Assembly (NCBI GenBank): GCA_025808875.1
Contig: CP075528.1
Location: 5,129,851 to 5,193,850 of the forward strand
DNA length: 64,000 nt
DNA from: Enhydrobacter sp.
GTDB lineage: Bacteria > Pseudomonadota > Alphaproteobacteria > Reyranellales > Reyranellaceae
Direction: 5' to 3'
Part shown: positions 45,598-57,584 of the stretch, in pieces
How the letters are laid out: each line of letters starts with the position of its first letter
How positions within the stretch are numbered: the first letter of the stretch is position 1
Position numbers and translations under genes: made by a program
Notes under the pieces: generated by a model
What the model was told of the DNA's origin: nothing
Database searches by the model: none
Seen by the model: only the letters and a program-made list of their open reading frames with translations

Positions 45598-45850
45598 CGG
45601 ACGGCTTCTCCGGATTCTGGGATCGGTTCGCGACCTTCGGCCGATGACTCGTTGCCTTGTCGTCGATGCGCGGGCCAGTCGAACGGATGTGCTACTTGAA
45701 GTGATGCCGGTTGCTGCGTCTTCGGCCGTGCTTGTGGGAAGAGGCGTAGCCGGCGGCGGCAAAGGCCCGTCTGCAGGATGACGCTCGATCTCCCTCGAGC
45801 ATGAAGGATGGACGTCTGCTACGATGGTTCATCGCTGGAAAGGTGAAGAC

Positions 45851-46759
45851 GTGACCAGGCCGCTCCGATTCTCCGTGCTCGTGCTGCCCAACGTGCCGTG
45901 GCCCGAATTCCTGCGCCGCTGCCGCGAGGTCGAGGAGCTCGGCTTCGATTCGATCGGCCTTGCCGATCATCTCGTCGACTGGGCCGGCAACAAGGGGCCG
46001 TGGTTCGAGCTGTGGACGCAGGTCGCGGCCGTCGCCCAGGCCACGAAGCGCGTTCGCCTGACCACCCTGGTCGCCCAGATCCCGCTGCGCAACCCGGCCC
46101 ACTTCGCGCAGCAGGCGCTGACCGTCGATCACATTTCCGGTGGCCGGCTCGATGTCGGCCTCGGCACCGGCCTGGTGGTCGATCCGTCGTACCGGATGAT
46201 GGGCATCGACAACTGGAGCACGAAGGAACGGGTCGCCCGCTTCGGCGAGTATGTCGAGATCGTCGACCGGCTGCTGTCGCGGGAGGAGACGACCTTCGAG
46301 GGGCGCTTCTACCGGGTCGAGGGCGCCGCTCTCGGGCCGCGTCCCGTCCAGTCGCCGCGGCCGCCCCTCATGATCGCCGCCATGGGGCCGGTCATGCTGG
46401 GCCACACCGCGCGCCACGCCGACATCTGGAACAGCATCAGCTTCGCCCCGACCTTCGAGGCCCAGCTCGAGGAGACGCGCGCGCGCGTCGCCCTCCTCGA
46501 TGCGCGCTGCGCGGCGATCGGGCGCGACCCGGCCAGCCTGCGGCGCTCCTATCTCATGTTCGACGCGGCGGCCCGCCGCAGCGGCGGCCGGGTCAACTAC
46601 TACGAGTCCGAGGAGGCCTTCACCCGGCTGGTCGGCCAGGTGATCGCGCTCGGCATCACCGAGATCGCCCTCTACTACCCGATCGCCGACGCGCAGAAGC
46701 TGGTGTTCGAGCGTATCGCCCGCGACGTGCTGCCGGCGATGCGGGCGGCGCACGAATAG
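45851..46759 (+). CDS. LLM class (luciferase-like) flavin-dependent oxidoreductase
   Basis: About 302 residues. I prefer the GTG 45851 (start peptide TRPLRFSVLVLPNVPWPEF) because AAAGGTGAA lies just upstream; an ATG 27 bases earlier (45824) lacks this. TIM-barrel luciferase features are EELGFDSIGLADHLVDW, RVRLTTLVAQIPLRNPA, SGGRLDVGLGTG and RPPLMIAAMGPVM. It should use reduced FMN, or F420 in some relatives, on an unknown substrate. It converges on the DAO-family gene with seven bases between. Confidence 0.88.
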   Translation: MTRPLRFSVLVLPNVPWPEFLRRCREVEELGFDSIGLADHLVDWAGNKGPWFELWTQVAAVAQATKRVRLTTLVAQIPLRNPAHFAQQALTVDHISGGRLDVGLGTGLVVDPSYRMMGIDNWSTKERVARFGEYVEIVDRLLSREETTFEGRFYRVEGAALGPRPVQSPRPPLMIAAMGPVMLGHTARHADIWNSISFAPTFEAQLEETRARVALLDARCAAIGRDPASLRRSYLMFDAAARRSGGRVNYYESEEAFTRLVGQVIALGITEIALYYPIADAQKLVFERIARDVLPAMRAAHE

Positions 46760-46766
46760 TCGCCGC

Positions 46767-48086
46767 TCAAGGGGGCGGTCGGCGGCGCGCCAGCCGCGCG
46801 TCCTTCCAGGCGAACCAGCGCATCGCCAGCGGCAGGAACCACGGATCGCCGCGATAGAACGGCACGGTCGGGAAGGCGGCCGTCTCGAAGGCGGTGGCGC
46901 CCTCCGGCAGGCCGAGGATCTTCTGGGCGATCTTCAGCCCGAAGAACGATCCCATGGGAACGCCGGCGTAGTTGTAGCCCATGCCGTGCCACAGGCCGTC
47001 GTGGCATCCGATATGCGGCATCATGTCGAACGTGCCGGCGCATTGGCCGGTCCAGACGTGGCTGAGCTTGACGTCGGCGAGATCCGGCAGCGCGCGCCGG
47101 AGGCGTCCGTGCAGCAGCGCGGCGATGGCGACGGGATCGGTGAGCCCGTTGGCCGTGGCGCCGCCGAACAGCAGGCGCGGCGAATCGGGCGCCGGCCGGA
47201 AGAAGTCGATGTCGAGGTTGGAATCGATCACCGTGCGCCGATGCGGCAGTTGCCTCTCGAGCAGCGCCGGCGGCAACGGCTCGGTCGCCGCCATGTAGCC
47301 GACGAAGGGAATCACGCGCCGCGCGTGCCACGGCAGGCCCTTTGGCGTGTAGCCGTTGGTGGCGATCACCACGTCCCGTGCGCGCGTCTCGCCGGCGGCC
47401 GTGGTGACGCGGAAGCGTTCGCCCCGGCCGCTCCGCTCGACCGCCGTCACCTCGCACGGACCGAAGATCGCCACGCCGGCGGCCAGCGCGCGCGCCATCA
47501 GGCCGCGGTGATAGAGCCCCGGATGCAGCGATCCGAGATCGGGGATGACGGCGCCGCCGTCGTAGAGATCGGTCGCCATCTCCTCCCGCAGGCGGGCGCG
47601 CGGCAGCATCCGGTAGGGCAGTCCGAGATCGGCCTGCATGCCGGCCAGCTCGCGCTCCAGCACGGCGTAATGGGCAGGCGACGTCGCCGCGACCAGGCGG
47701 CCGCAGCGCACGGCGTGGCACGCGATGTCCTCCTCCTCGATGAAGGCGAGCGTGCTTTCATAGGCGAGCGACAGGTCGCGATAGATTGCCGTGGCATGGG
47801 CCTGGCCCCGGGCGGCCTTCAGGTCGATGTAGGCCTTCTTCAGCGTGCGGCCGAGGAAGCCCGCATTGCGGCGCGACGCGCCGAAGCCCGGCGCCTCCTT
47901 GTCGAACACCGCGACACTGCGTCCGGCCCGCGCCAGGGTCAGGGCGGCCCGCAGGCCGGTGTAGCCCGCGCCGACGACGACCGCGTCGTAGGACGGCGCC
48001 GGCGCGCCGGTCGAACGATCCTCCAGCGGTGCGGCGTCCCACCAGTAGGGCGCGTTCCGGAAGTCGGTGGTCAGCAGGTCATTCAT
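46767..48086 (-). CDS. DAO-family FAD-dependent oxidoreductase (PuuB/OrdL-like)
   Basis: A 439-residue flavoprotein. The N-terminal Rossmann motif is AVVVGAGYTGLRAALTLARA, followed by FGASRRNAGFLGRTLKK. Near the C-terminus WTGQCAGTFDMMPHIG and GYNYAGVPMGSFFG are typical. Gamma-glutamylputrescine oxidase-like proteins share this architecture; the substrate is probably an amine or amino acid (inference). A second homologue lies at 62112-63461. Confidence 0.88.
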   Translation of the reverse strand: MNDLLTTDFRNAPYWWDAAPLEDRSTGAPAPSYDAVVVGAGYTGLRAALTLARAGRSVAVFDKEAPGFGASRRNAGFLGRTLKKAYIDLKAARGQAHATAIYRDLSLAYESTLAFIEEEDIACHAVRCGRLVAATSPAHYAVLERELAGMQADLGLPYRMLPRARLREEMATDLYDGGAVIPDLGSLHPGLYHRGLMARALAAGVAIFGPCEVTAVERSGRGERFRVTTAAGETRARDVVIATNGYTPKGLPWHARRVIPFVGYMAATEPLPPALLERQLPHRRTVIDSNLDIDFFRPAPDSPRLLFGGATANGLTDPVAIAALLHGRLRRALPDLADVKLSHVWTGQCAGTFDMMPHIGCHDGLWHGMGYNYAGVPMGSFFGLKIAQKILGLPEGATAFETAAFPTVPFYRGDPWFLPLAMRWFAWKDARLARRRPPP

Positions 48087-48455
48087 CGTCCGGGTGTCCG
48101 GGGGGCAGTTTCACCCATGTGCCGAGGCCTTGGCTAGGCAACCCGCGCGCCCACCCTGCCCATGGACGAACGAACTTTTCGAAGGCGTGGACAGCGGTCG
48201 CGTCGCACATGCAGAAGGTCGATCCCGCCCTGAAGTTGCAGTCTGCGAGTCCCGCAATTCCGGCATCGCTGCCGGCTCGGACCCGATGCGTCGTGCCGAA
48301 GTTTGTCGCCCCATCCGGGCGGCAATGCTCCGGCACTCCACGCTCGACCTCTCCGTCGGAGGTGCCGTGCCTTTCGCCCGTTGCGGCAATGCTGCTATCC
48401 TTTGCCGCCGTCTCTCGCGAGGGGGAGTTGGCACGTCGTTGGGGGACGGAAACCG
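48087..48455. other. Intergenic region between DAO gene and Cache kinase, no gene recognised
   Basis: About 369 bases. Frames on both strands run through it, but none has a start with a ribosome binding site, a signal peptide or family-like residues; the longest are the upstream and antisense extensions of the kinase frame. It probably carries divergent promoters for the two genes; no clear -35/-10 pair is visible. Confidence 0.5.
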
Positions 48456-50699
48456 ATGAGCCTTCGCAGTCGTCTTCTGATTCTGGTCGCGCTGGCGATC
48501 CTGGGACCGGCCATCCTGGTCGGTGTTCGCTTCGTTCAGGAGCGTGCGAAGGAGATCGATTCCACCCTCGAGAACATGGCGATCGCGGTCAGGATCGTCG
48601 CCGAGGACCTCGAGGACAAGATCCAGGGCACCGCCCAGCTCCACTACGGCCTCGCCCGGGCCTCCGATCTCGAGACACGGGATCGCGACGTCTGTTCGGC
48701 CTTCCTCTCTTCGGTGCGCGAGGCGCATCCGCAATATACCGGCATTCTCACCATCGATCCCGATGGCAACCTGTTCTGCGACTCCCTGCGCACCGGCCGA
48801 TCGCTCGACCTCAGGGATCGGCGCTATTTCCGCGAGGCCATTGCCGCGGATGGCGGGGTGACGCTTCAGCCTGCCTTCGGTCGCCTCACGGGCATGGCGG
48901 TACTGCAGATCGCCCACCCTGCCCGCGTCCCGTCGGGCGAACTGAAGTTCGTCCTGCTGGCCTCGCTCGATCTCTCCAAGTTCGTGGCGAATCACCATCG
49001 GCGCTTGCCGGGTGTTGAGATCCTGCTGCTCGACCGCGACGGCACCGTTCTGGTCTGGACCCGGGGGACGCACGAAACCGTTCATGGCGGCGACACGATT
49101 CGCGACACCGCGCTCTATCGCTTCGCGTCGGAGAGCCCGACGGCGCGGGTGGGTGCAGTCGCCGAGGCCGGTGGGCGGATCGACTATTGGGCGGTCGCCG
49201 GGCCGGGCAAGGTCGATACGGGCCTGTTCGTCCTGCTCGGGGTGCCAAGGGCCGAGATCCTGGCGCCGGCCGACCGACGCCTGTGGCAGGACATCGTCGT
49301 GCTGGTGGCCGTATCGGTCGCGGCCTTCGCCGCCGCCTGGCTGATCGCCGAACTCGGCGTGCGCCGGGAAGTGGTGCGCATGTCGACGATGGCTTCGCGT
49401 CTCGGGAAGGGCGACCTGTCCGCCCGCATCCCGCTGCCCCATCCCAAGGGGGAACTCGGTGCGCTCATGGCTGTGATGAACGGGACCGCCGAGTCGCTCC
49501 AGCGTCAGCGCGAGTCGATCGAGGAGCTCGATCGCAAACTGCACCAGGCGCAGAAGATGGAAGCCATCGGCCAGCTGACGGGCGGCGTGGCGCACGATTT
49601 CAACAATCTGCTCACCGTCATACTCGGCAACGCCGAGGCTCTCGCCGACCGGCTCGACGACCGGGCCGAGTTGCGCCGCCTGGCCGAGATGACGGCGTCC
49701 GCGGCCGAGCGCGGCGCCGAACTGACGCGCCGCCTGTTGGCCTTCGCCCGCCGGCAGGCACTCGAACCCCGGTCGATCGATCTCAACCGACTGGTCGGCA
49801 GCATGGATGGCCTGTTGCGCCGTACGCTCAGCGAGGAGATCGACCTGGAGATCGTGCGAGGCGGCGGCCTGTGGATCGTCGAGACCGATCCCGGGCAGAT
49901 GGAAGTGGCGCTGCTGAATCTGGCGATCAACGCGCGCGATGCCATGCCGGGTGGCGGCCGCCTCACCATCGAGACGGCAAACGTCTCGCTCGACGACGCC
50001 TATGCGAGGGTCAACGAGGACGTCGTCGCCGGCCAGCATGTGATGGTCTCGGTATCGGACACCGGCACCGGCATGGCGCCGGAAGTGCTTGCCCGGGTCT
50101 TCGAGCCCTTCTTCACGACCAAGGAGGTCGGCAAGGGCAGCGGGCTTGGCCTCTCGATGGTCTACGGGTTCGTCAAGCAATCCGGCGGCCATGTGAAGGT
50201 CTATTCCGAGGTTGGGCAGGGTACGACGATCAAGATCTACCTTCCGCGCGCTGCCGCCGACAGCGAAGCGCCACCGCTGTCGCCCCAACGCAACGAGAAG
50301 GGCGGCAATGAGCATGTGCTCGTGGTCGAGGACGACGCTCTCGTCCGCGAGCATGCGACATCGCTCCTGAGGGACCTCGGCTACCGCGTGACCGCGGTGG
50401 AAGCCGGCCAGCCGGCGCTCGAGGCACTGCGCGGTCACGCCGACATCGCCCTGCTCTTCACCGACATCGTCATGCCCGGCGGCATGAATGGCCGGGAGCT
50501 CGCCGACGCGGCACGCCGATTGCGGCCTGGCTTGGCGGTGTTGTTCACGTCCGGCTACACCGAGAACGCCATCGTTCATCATGGACGGGTCGACACGGGC
50601 GCGGAGCTGCTGGGCAAGCCCTATCGCCGCCATGAACTGGCGGGCAAGGTCCGCAAGGTGCTCGATGCCGGATACGCCGCGCGCGGCGGAGCCCGCTAG
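48456..50699 (+). CDS. Cache/HAMP hybrid histidine kinase with receiver
   Basis: About 747 residues from ATG 48456 (MSLRSRLLILVALAILGPAI); longer frames upstream are not family-like. A first membrane helix at 6-24, a periplasmic Cache-type domain (about 30-275, with ILTIDPDGNLFCDSLRTGRS and RDRRYFREAIAADGGV), a second helix near 278-300 and a HAMP linker follow. The H-box GGVAHDFNNLLTVILGN is near residue 380, the ATPase with NLAINARDAMPGGG and GKGSGLGLSMVYGF follows, and a receiver starts near 620 (VLVVEDDALVREH, LFTDIVMPGG, LGKPYRR). It begins the signalling block. Confidence 0.93.
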   Translation: MSLRSRLLILVALAILGPAILVGVRFVQERAKEIDSTLENMAIAVRIVAEDLEDKIQGTAQLHYGLARASDLETRDRDVCSAFLSSVREAHPQYTGILTIDPDGNLFCDSLRTGRSLDLRDRRYFREAIAADGGVTLQPAFGRLTGMAVLQIAHPARVPSGELKFVLLASLDLSKFVANHHRRLPGVEILLLDRDGTVLVWTRGTHETVHGGDTIRDTALYRFASESPTARVGAVAEAGGRIDYWAVAGPGKVDTGLFVLLGVPRAEILAPADRRLWQDIVVLVAVSVAAFAAAWLIAELGVRREVVRMSTMASRLGKGDLSARIPLPHPKGELGALMAVMNGTAESLQRQRESIEELDRKLHQAQKMEAIGQLTGGVAHDFNNLLTVILGNAEALADRLDDRAELRRLAEMTASAAERGAELTRRLLAFARRQALEPRSIDLNRLVGSMDGLLRRTLSEEIDLEIVRGGGLWIVETDPGQMEVALLNLAINARDAMPGGGRLTIETANVSLDDAYARVNEDVVAGQHVMVSVSDTGTGMAPEVLARVFEPFFTTKEVGKGSGLGLSMVYGFVKQSGGHVKVYSEVGQGTTIKIYLPRAAADSEAPPLSPQRNEKGGNEHVLVVEDDALVREHATSLLRDLGYRVTAVEAGQPALEALRGHADIALLFTDIVMPGGMNGRELADAARRLRPGLAVLFTSGYTENAIVHHGRVDTGAELLGKPYRRHELAGKVRKVLDAGYAARGGAR

Positions 50700-50914
50700 G
50701 GGGGTGCCGAAAGCCTCCAAAGTGGAGGCAATCCGATGGGCGACGCGGATGCGACATGTCTAGACTTTGCTCTCGTGGGTTCGAGGGATGGGCGCGGCGA
50801 ACTCCCGCGGACGTGCAGCGTCGATCCGCGGGGCATCGCGGTGGGGGCAGGCGATGGCGGGATCGGACGGTGCAGGCCGATTGCTGATCGGCAGCGACAG
50901 GCCGGCGCGCAGGT

Positions 50915-53461
<2,547 letters not shown>

Positions 53462-53465
53462 TGCC

Positions 53466-53849
53466 ATGAAGCGACGCGTGCTGGTGATCGAGGACAACGA
53501 GCAGAACCGCTACCTCGTGACTTTCCTGCTCGAGCGGCACGGCTTCGAGGTGAGGTCGGAGGCCGAAGGGCCACGGGGCATCGAGTGCGCCCGCTCCTGG
53601 AATCCCGACCTCATCCTGCTCGACATCCAGTTGCCCATGATGGACGGCTACGACGTCGCGCGTGCGCTGCGGGCCGTCGATACCCTGGGCAACACGCCGA
53701 TCGTTGCCGTGACGTCCTACGCCATGGCCGGCGACCGGGAAAAGTCGCTCGCCGCCGGCTGCACGGGTTACATCGAGAAGCCCATCAATCCCGATACCTT
53801 CGTCGCCGAGCTGGAGGACATCGTCGGGCGGGGCGGTCGCGATGGCTAG
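53466..53849 (+). CDS. Single-domain DivK-like response regulator
   Basis: A 127-residue receiver from ATG 53466 (MKRRVLVIEDNEQNRYLV). The acidic pocket is VIEDNEQN, the phosphoacceptor is in LILLDIQLPMMDGYDVARAL and the conserved lysine in YIEKPINPDTF. No output domain is present. It lies between the PAS-GAF kinase and the REC-PAS-kinase-REC gene and overlaps the latter by eight bases. It could relay phosphate between the two kinases. Confidence 0.93.
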   Translation: MKRRVLVIEDNEQNRYLVTFLLERHGFEVRSEAEGPRGIECARSWNPDLILLDIQLPMMDGYDVARALRAVDTLGNTPIVAVTSYAMAGDREKSLAAGCTGYIEKPINPDTFVAELEDIVGRGGRDG

Positions 53850-55893
53850 GGTTCTCGTCGTCGATGACAAGGAGGAGAACCGCTACTACCTGCAGACTCT
53901 CCTCAAGGGCCACGGCTTCGAGGTCGATGTTGCACGGCATGGCGCCGAGGCGCTGGTCAAGGCGCGTCAGGCGCCGCCGGCGCTAGCGATCAGCGACCTG
54001 CTGATGCCGGTGATGGACGGTTACACGTTGCTGCGACACTGGAGGAGCGACGCCGTCCTGCGGCCGATCCCCTTCATCGTCTACACCGCGACCTACACCG
54101 AACCGCAGGACGAGCAGCTGGCGCTCGATCTCGGGGCCGATGCCTTCGTTCTCAAGCCGGCGGAACCCGAGCGGATTCTGGCCGAGATCGAGGTCGTGCG
54201 GGCCCGACTCGCCGCCCCGGCGGTGCTGCCGGCCGCGCCGTCGGGCGATGAGCTCGAGACGTTGAAACTCTACAGTCAGACTCTGATCCGCAAGCTCGAG
54301 GAGAAGTCCTTGCAGCTCGAAGAGGCCAACCGTGCATTGCAGCGCGACCTCGACGAGCGCAAGGCCGTCGAAAGTGCGTTGCGCCAAAGCGAAGCCGAGT
54401 TTCGAATCCTGGCCGACGCGCTGCCGCAGATGGTCTGGATCGCGTCACCGCGGGGGCACACCGTCTACGTGAACCGGCACTGGAACGACTATACCGGCCT
54501 CGCGGAACCTGACGAGCGCGACGGTTGGGCCGCGCCCCTTCATGCCGACGACAGGGAGACGGTCCTGGCGACCTGGCGGGACGCGCTGCGCGCCGGCACG
54601 CCATGGTCCGCCGAAGCACGCTTGAAGCGCGCCGACGACGCCTGGCGATGGTGGCTGATCCGAGCCGTGCCGGAACGCGACGAAAAAGGCGGGACGATCA
54701 AATGGGTCGGCACCTGTACCGATATCGAGGATCTGCGCCACACCCAGCAGCAGCTCCGCCAGTCGCAACGCCTCGAACTGGTCGGTCAGTTGACTGGTGG
54801 CATTGCTCATGACTTCAACAACATCCTCAACGTCATCCTGGCGAACGCCGAGTCGCTGGCGGAAGCCGACGACCTGCCGGTGGAAATCGTCGAGCGTGTC
54901 GATCGGATCGCCCACTCGGTGCGTCGCGCCTCGGAGCTGGTCCGGTCCCTCCTCGCCTTCTCGCGCAAGCAGCCTCTCAAGCCGCGTGCCGTGGACGTCA
55001 ACGAACTGGTCGCCCGAACGGGCAAGCTGCTGCGCCGCTCGCTGGGCGAGCACGTGGAGCTGTCCGAAGATCTCGACGATGGCCTGTGGACGGTGAGCAT
55101 CGACCGCGCCCAGCTCGAGGCAGCCCTGCTCAATCTCTGCGTGAACGCGCGCGATGCCATGCCTGACGGCGGCCGACTCTCGATTCGAACCTTCAATACC
55201 GCCGTGGCGGCCACCCGCCATCCGGATGCGGTCGCGGGCGACCATGTCGTGCTGGAAGTGCGCGATAGCGGCAGCGGCATGGCGCCGGATGTACTGGCGC
55301 GCGTCTTCGAGCCGTTCTTCACCACCAAGCCGGAGGGCAAGGGAACGGGCCTCGGCCTCAGCATGGTGTACGGCTTCGTTCGTCAATCCAGGGGGCACGT
55401 CGAGATCGACAGCGAACTCGGGCGCGGCACCGCCGTTCGACTCTTTCTGCCGCGTGCGGAGGGCGCGCCGGATCAGGCCGAATCGCTTCCGCGCGCACCG
55501 GTGGTGCAACGCCGCCATCGAGTCCTGCTTGTCGAGGATGATCCGCAGGTTCGTGCTGCCGTTCTGCTGCAGCTGCAAGGCCTTGGCTGTGACGTGACCG
55601 AAGCGAACGGAGGGGCCGCCGGAATCGTGGCCATGGAAAGTGCCGAGAGACCGTACGACGTTCTGCTGACCGACGTGGTCATGCCCGGCACGATCGATGG
55701 ACGTGCTCTTGCCGAGGAGGTGGGCCGGCGCTGGCCGCACACGCGCATCGTCTTCATGTCGGGATACCCGAGAGACGCCATTGCAGCCGACGGCCGCCTG
55801 CTGCCCGGCGTGCTGCTGATCAACAAGCCGTTCCGGAAGGCCGACCTGGCGCAGATCCTCGACCGCGCTCTCGAAAAGCCGGCCGACAACTGA
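53842..55893 (+). CDS. REC-PAS-histidine kinase-REC hybrid protein
   Basis: A 683-residue protein that starts inside the DivK-like gene. The N-terminal receiver (1-120) has VLVVDDKEENRYYL, AISDLLMPVMDG and FVLKPAEPERI. A coiled-coil segment near 135-175 precedes a PAS domain (about 176-300, VWIASPRGHTVYVNRHWND). The H-box GGIAHDFNNILNVILAN is near 318, the ATPase has NLCVNARDAMPDGG and GTGLGLSMVYGF, and a second receiver starts near 558 (VLLVEDDPQVRAAV, LLTDVVMPG, INKPFRK). Two receivers on one kinase point to a phosphorelay. Confidence 0.92.
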   Translation: MARVLVVDDKEENRYYLQTLLKGHGFEVDVARHGAEALVKARQAPPALAISDLLMPVMDGYTLLRHWRSDAVLRPIPFIVYTATYTEPQDEQLALDLGADAFVLKPAEPERILAEIEVVRARLAAPAVLPAAPSGDELETLKLYSQTLIRKLEEKSLQLEEANRALQRDLDERKAVESALRQSEAEFRILADALPQMVWIASPRGHTVYVNRHWNDYTGLAEPDERDGWAAPLHADDRETVLATWRDALRAGTPWSAEARLKRADDAWRWWLIRAVPERDEKGGTIKWVGTCTDIEDLRHTQQQLRQSQRLELVGQLTGGIAHDFNNILNVILANAESLAEADDLPVEIVERVDRIAHSVRRASELVRSLLAFSRKQPLKPRAVDVNELVARTGKLLRRSLGEHVELSEDLDDGLWTVSIDRAQLEAALLNLCVNARDAMPDGGRLSIRTFNTAVAATRHPDAVAGDHVVLEVRDSGSGMAPDVLARVFEPFFTTKPEGKGTGLGLSMVYGFVRQSRGHVEIDSELGRGTAVRLFLPRAEGAPDQAESLPRAPVVQRRHRVLLVEDDPQVRAAVLLQLQGLGCDVTEANGGAAGIVAMESAERPYDVLLTDVVMPGTIDGRALAEEVGRRWPHTRIVFMSGYPRDAIAADGRLLPGVLLINKPFRKADLAQILDRALEKPADN

Positions 55894-55931
55894 CGTCGCC
55901 GGACGGACCGCTCGCGCCGGCCCCATGTCCT

Positions 55932-55946
55932 GTCCGCCGTGCGGAC
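55932..55946. terminator. Possible hairpin between convergent genes
   Basis: GTCCGC-CGT-GCGGAC is a perfect six-base-pair stem with a three-base loop in the 60-base gap between the convergent kinase and hydrolase genes. It has no flanking T run on either strand. It may mark the end of both transcripts. Confidence 0.35.
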
Positions 55947-55953
55947 GGTCTCG

Positions 55954-56784
55954 TCACCGCCGCTTGAGGAAGAACGACGCCATGGCGTCGAGATAGTCCT
56001 CCGGCGGGACGTTCAGCAGGTTGTGCTCCGCCGTCGGCACCACGACGAGGCGCTTTGGCGCATGGGCTGCGTCGAACACCTGGACGGCCTGGTCGAGCGG
56101 AACCGATTCGTCGTCGGAACCGTGAACCACCAGCACCGGACAGCGCGCCCGGTCGATCGCGCCCGCGGCGTCGAACGGGCTGGTCAGATGGTCGAGAACG
56201 AACGCCGGCAGCCACGGCCTGTCGAGCAGCGCCTTGTCCTTGGCCGAGGCGACGGTGCTGACCAGCGCGACGGCGCGGCAGGGCGTCCGCGCGGCGAGCG
56301 TCGCCGCCACCGGCGCGCCCAGCGAGACGCCGACGATGGCGACCGAGCTCGGGTCGATGCCGCGATGGGCCAGGTAGCGCATCGCGGCCTCGGCGTCGCG
56401 CGTCAGCGTCGCCTCGCTCTCCGTCTCGCCGTCGCTCATGCCGAAGCCGCGGTAGTTGAACAGCAGGAGGTCGAAGCCGCGCCGCTGCAGGAACTGGCTG
56501 TGCGGCACATAGGACGGCAGGTGCCCGAAATTGCCGGCCAGCACCAGCACGGTGACGCCGTTGCGCGGGGCGGCCGCCTTGAAGAACCAGCCGCGCAGCC
56601 GCACGTCGCCCGCCGTCCGGAACGACACCTTCTCCGCGCCGGCCGGCCGGGCCCACGGACCGTCGGCGGCCTCCCTCAGCACGTGATAGGTCCAGCGATG
56701 TTCCAGGTACGGCAGGCCGACCCACGCCGCGGCGGCAACCGCCATCCCGGTCAGGAGCACCAGGAACGTGAGGATGCGTTTCAC
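55954..56784 (-). CDS. Alpha/beta hydrolase (membrane-anchored)
   Basis: About 276 residues from GTG 56782-56784 (first residues VKRILTFLVLLTG). A membrane anchor (residues 4-22) is followed by a hydrolase core: LVLAGNFGHLPSY, LLFNYRGFGMSDGE, the nucleophile elbow GVSLGAPVA, VVHGSDDESVP for the acid, and PTAEHNLLN for the catalytic His. The elbow GxSxG is intact. Such proteins resemble BEM46-type esterases. The GTG overlaps the TGA of the TetR gene (GTGA). Confidence 0.85.
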   Translation of the reverse strand: MKRILTFLVLLTGMAVAAAAWVGLPYLEHRWTYHVLREAADGPWARPAGAEKVSFRTAGDVRLRGWFFKAAAPRNGVTVLVLAGNFGHLPSYVPHSQFLQRRGFDLLLFNYRGFGMSDGETESEATLTRDAEAAMRYLAHRGIDPSSVAIVGVSLGAPVAATLAARTPCRAVALVSTVASAKDKALLDRPWLPAFVLDHLTSPFDAAGAIDRARCPVLVVHGSDDESVPLDQAVQVFDAAHAPKRLVVVPTAEHNLLNVPPEDYLDAMASFFLKRR

Positions 56785-57431
56785 GGCGAGGGCGGCAGCA
56801 GCCGGTCGATCGCCCGCTCCCAGATCGCGCAGCCGCGCTCGACGCTCAGACCATGATCGCCCCGCAGGCGACCCCACGCCTCGTAGTCGGTGAGCGCCTC
56901 GAGCGCGATCAGGGTTGCCTCGCGCTCGGCGGGCGCGAGAGTGGCCAGCTCGGGGGCGTACATCAGCTCGAGCCGCGCCCGGGTCAGCTGGCGCACGAGG
57001 GCGATTTTGGCGGCGAAAGCCCGCTGCGCGCGCGGCGGGGCCCGCATCAGCACCCGCCACAACGGCAGCCACTTCTCGCAGTTGGTCGCCCGCACCTTCA
57101 CCTGGAAGGCGATGCGCGTGGCGCGGTCGCGCGTGACCATGTCGCCGGCCGGGACCGACAGGCCCTGCTGGATGATGTGGTCGAACGCCGCGAGGGCGAG
57201 CTGGATGAAGTCGGCGAAGCGCTCGAACACCAGCCGCGTCGAACAGCCGGCCCGCCCGGCGATCTGCACCGCCGTCGGCACCGCGTCGCGCTCGCGAATG
57301 AGATCGAGGAAGGCCTCGATCATCGCCGTGCGGGTGCGCAGGCGCCGCGCCTGCCGTCCGTCGGGTTCACCGGGCCCTCGCCGCCGCCTGAGGCGTTGCG
57401 GCGCGGTCGGTGCGATCTCTGAAACAGTCAC
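56781..57431 (-). CDS. TetR/AcrR family transcriptional regulator
   Basis: About 216 residues from GTG 57429-57431 (first residues VTVSEIAPTAPQ). Extension upstream is His/Pro/Asp-rich and unlikely. The HTH region is near residues 45-90: AMIEAFLDLIRERDAVPT, then AVQIAGRAGCSTRLVFERF. A ligand-binding C-terminal half follows, with YEAWGRLRGDHGLS near the end. It is upstream of and overlaps the alpha/beta hydrolase gene; control of that gene and of itself is likely. Confidence 0.82.
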   Translation of the reverse strand: MTVSEIAPTAPQRLRRRRGPGEPDGRQARRLRTRTAMIEAFLDLIRERDAVPTAVQIAGRAGCSTRLVFERFADFIQLALAAFDHIIQQGLSVPAGDMVTRDRATRIAFQVKVRATNCEKWLPLWRVLMRAPPRAQRAFAAKIALVRQLTRARLELMYAPELATLAPAEREATLIALEALTDYEAWGRLRGDHGLSVERGCAIWERAIDRLLPPSP

Positions 57432-57458
57432 GTCGTTTCGATCATTCTTCGATGTGTC

Positions 57459-57464
57459 ATTATA
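57459..57464 (-). promoter_or_regulatory. -10 element (TATAAT) upstream of the TetR gene
   Basis: On the minus strand a perfect TATAAT occurs in the context GGGCTATAATGACAC, about 27 bases before the preferred GTG. No good -35 lies at 16-18 bases. It supports transcription start near 57452 for the TetR-hydrolase pair. Confidence 0.5.
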
Positions 57465-57584
57465 GCCCGACCGGGCACCGTCCACATCATCATCATCCGC
57501 TTCGTAGGGCCCGGCGACTTGATCTGCCGCAAGGCGTTGGCCAGGGCGGCATGGTCCACAACGCGGACAATCAGGAGAATGCCG

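Noticed and set aside
48111..50720. Minus-strand frame of nearly 870 codons
   Set aside because: It is the antisense of the Cache kinase gene; composition is repetitive and no motif is present.
57490..57504. Short CAT repeats between the TetR and CBS genes
   Set aside because: Only a few units and no partner repeat; could be a chance low-complexity stretch.
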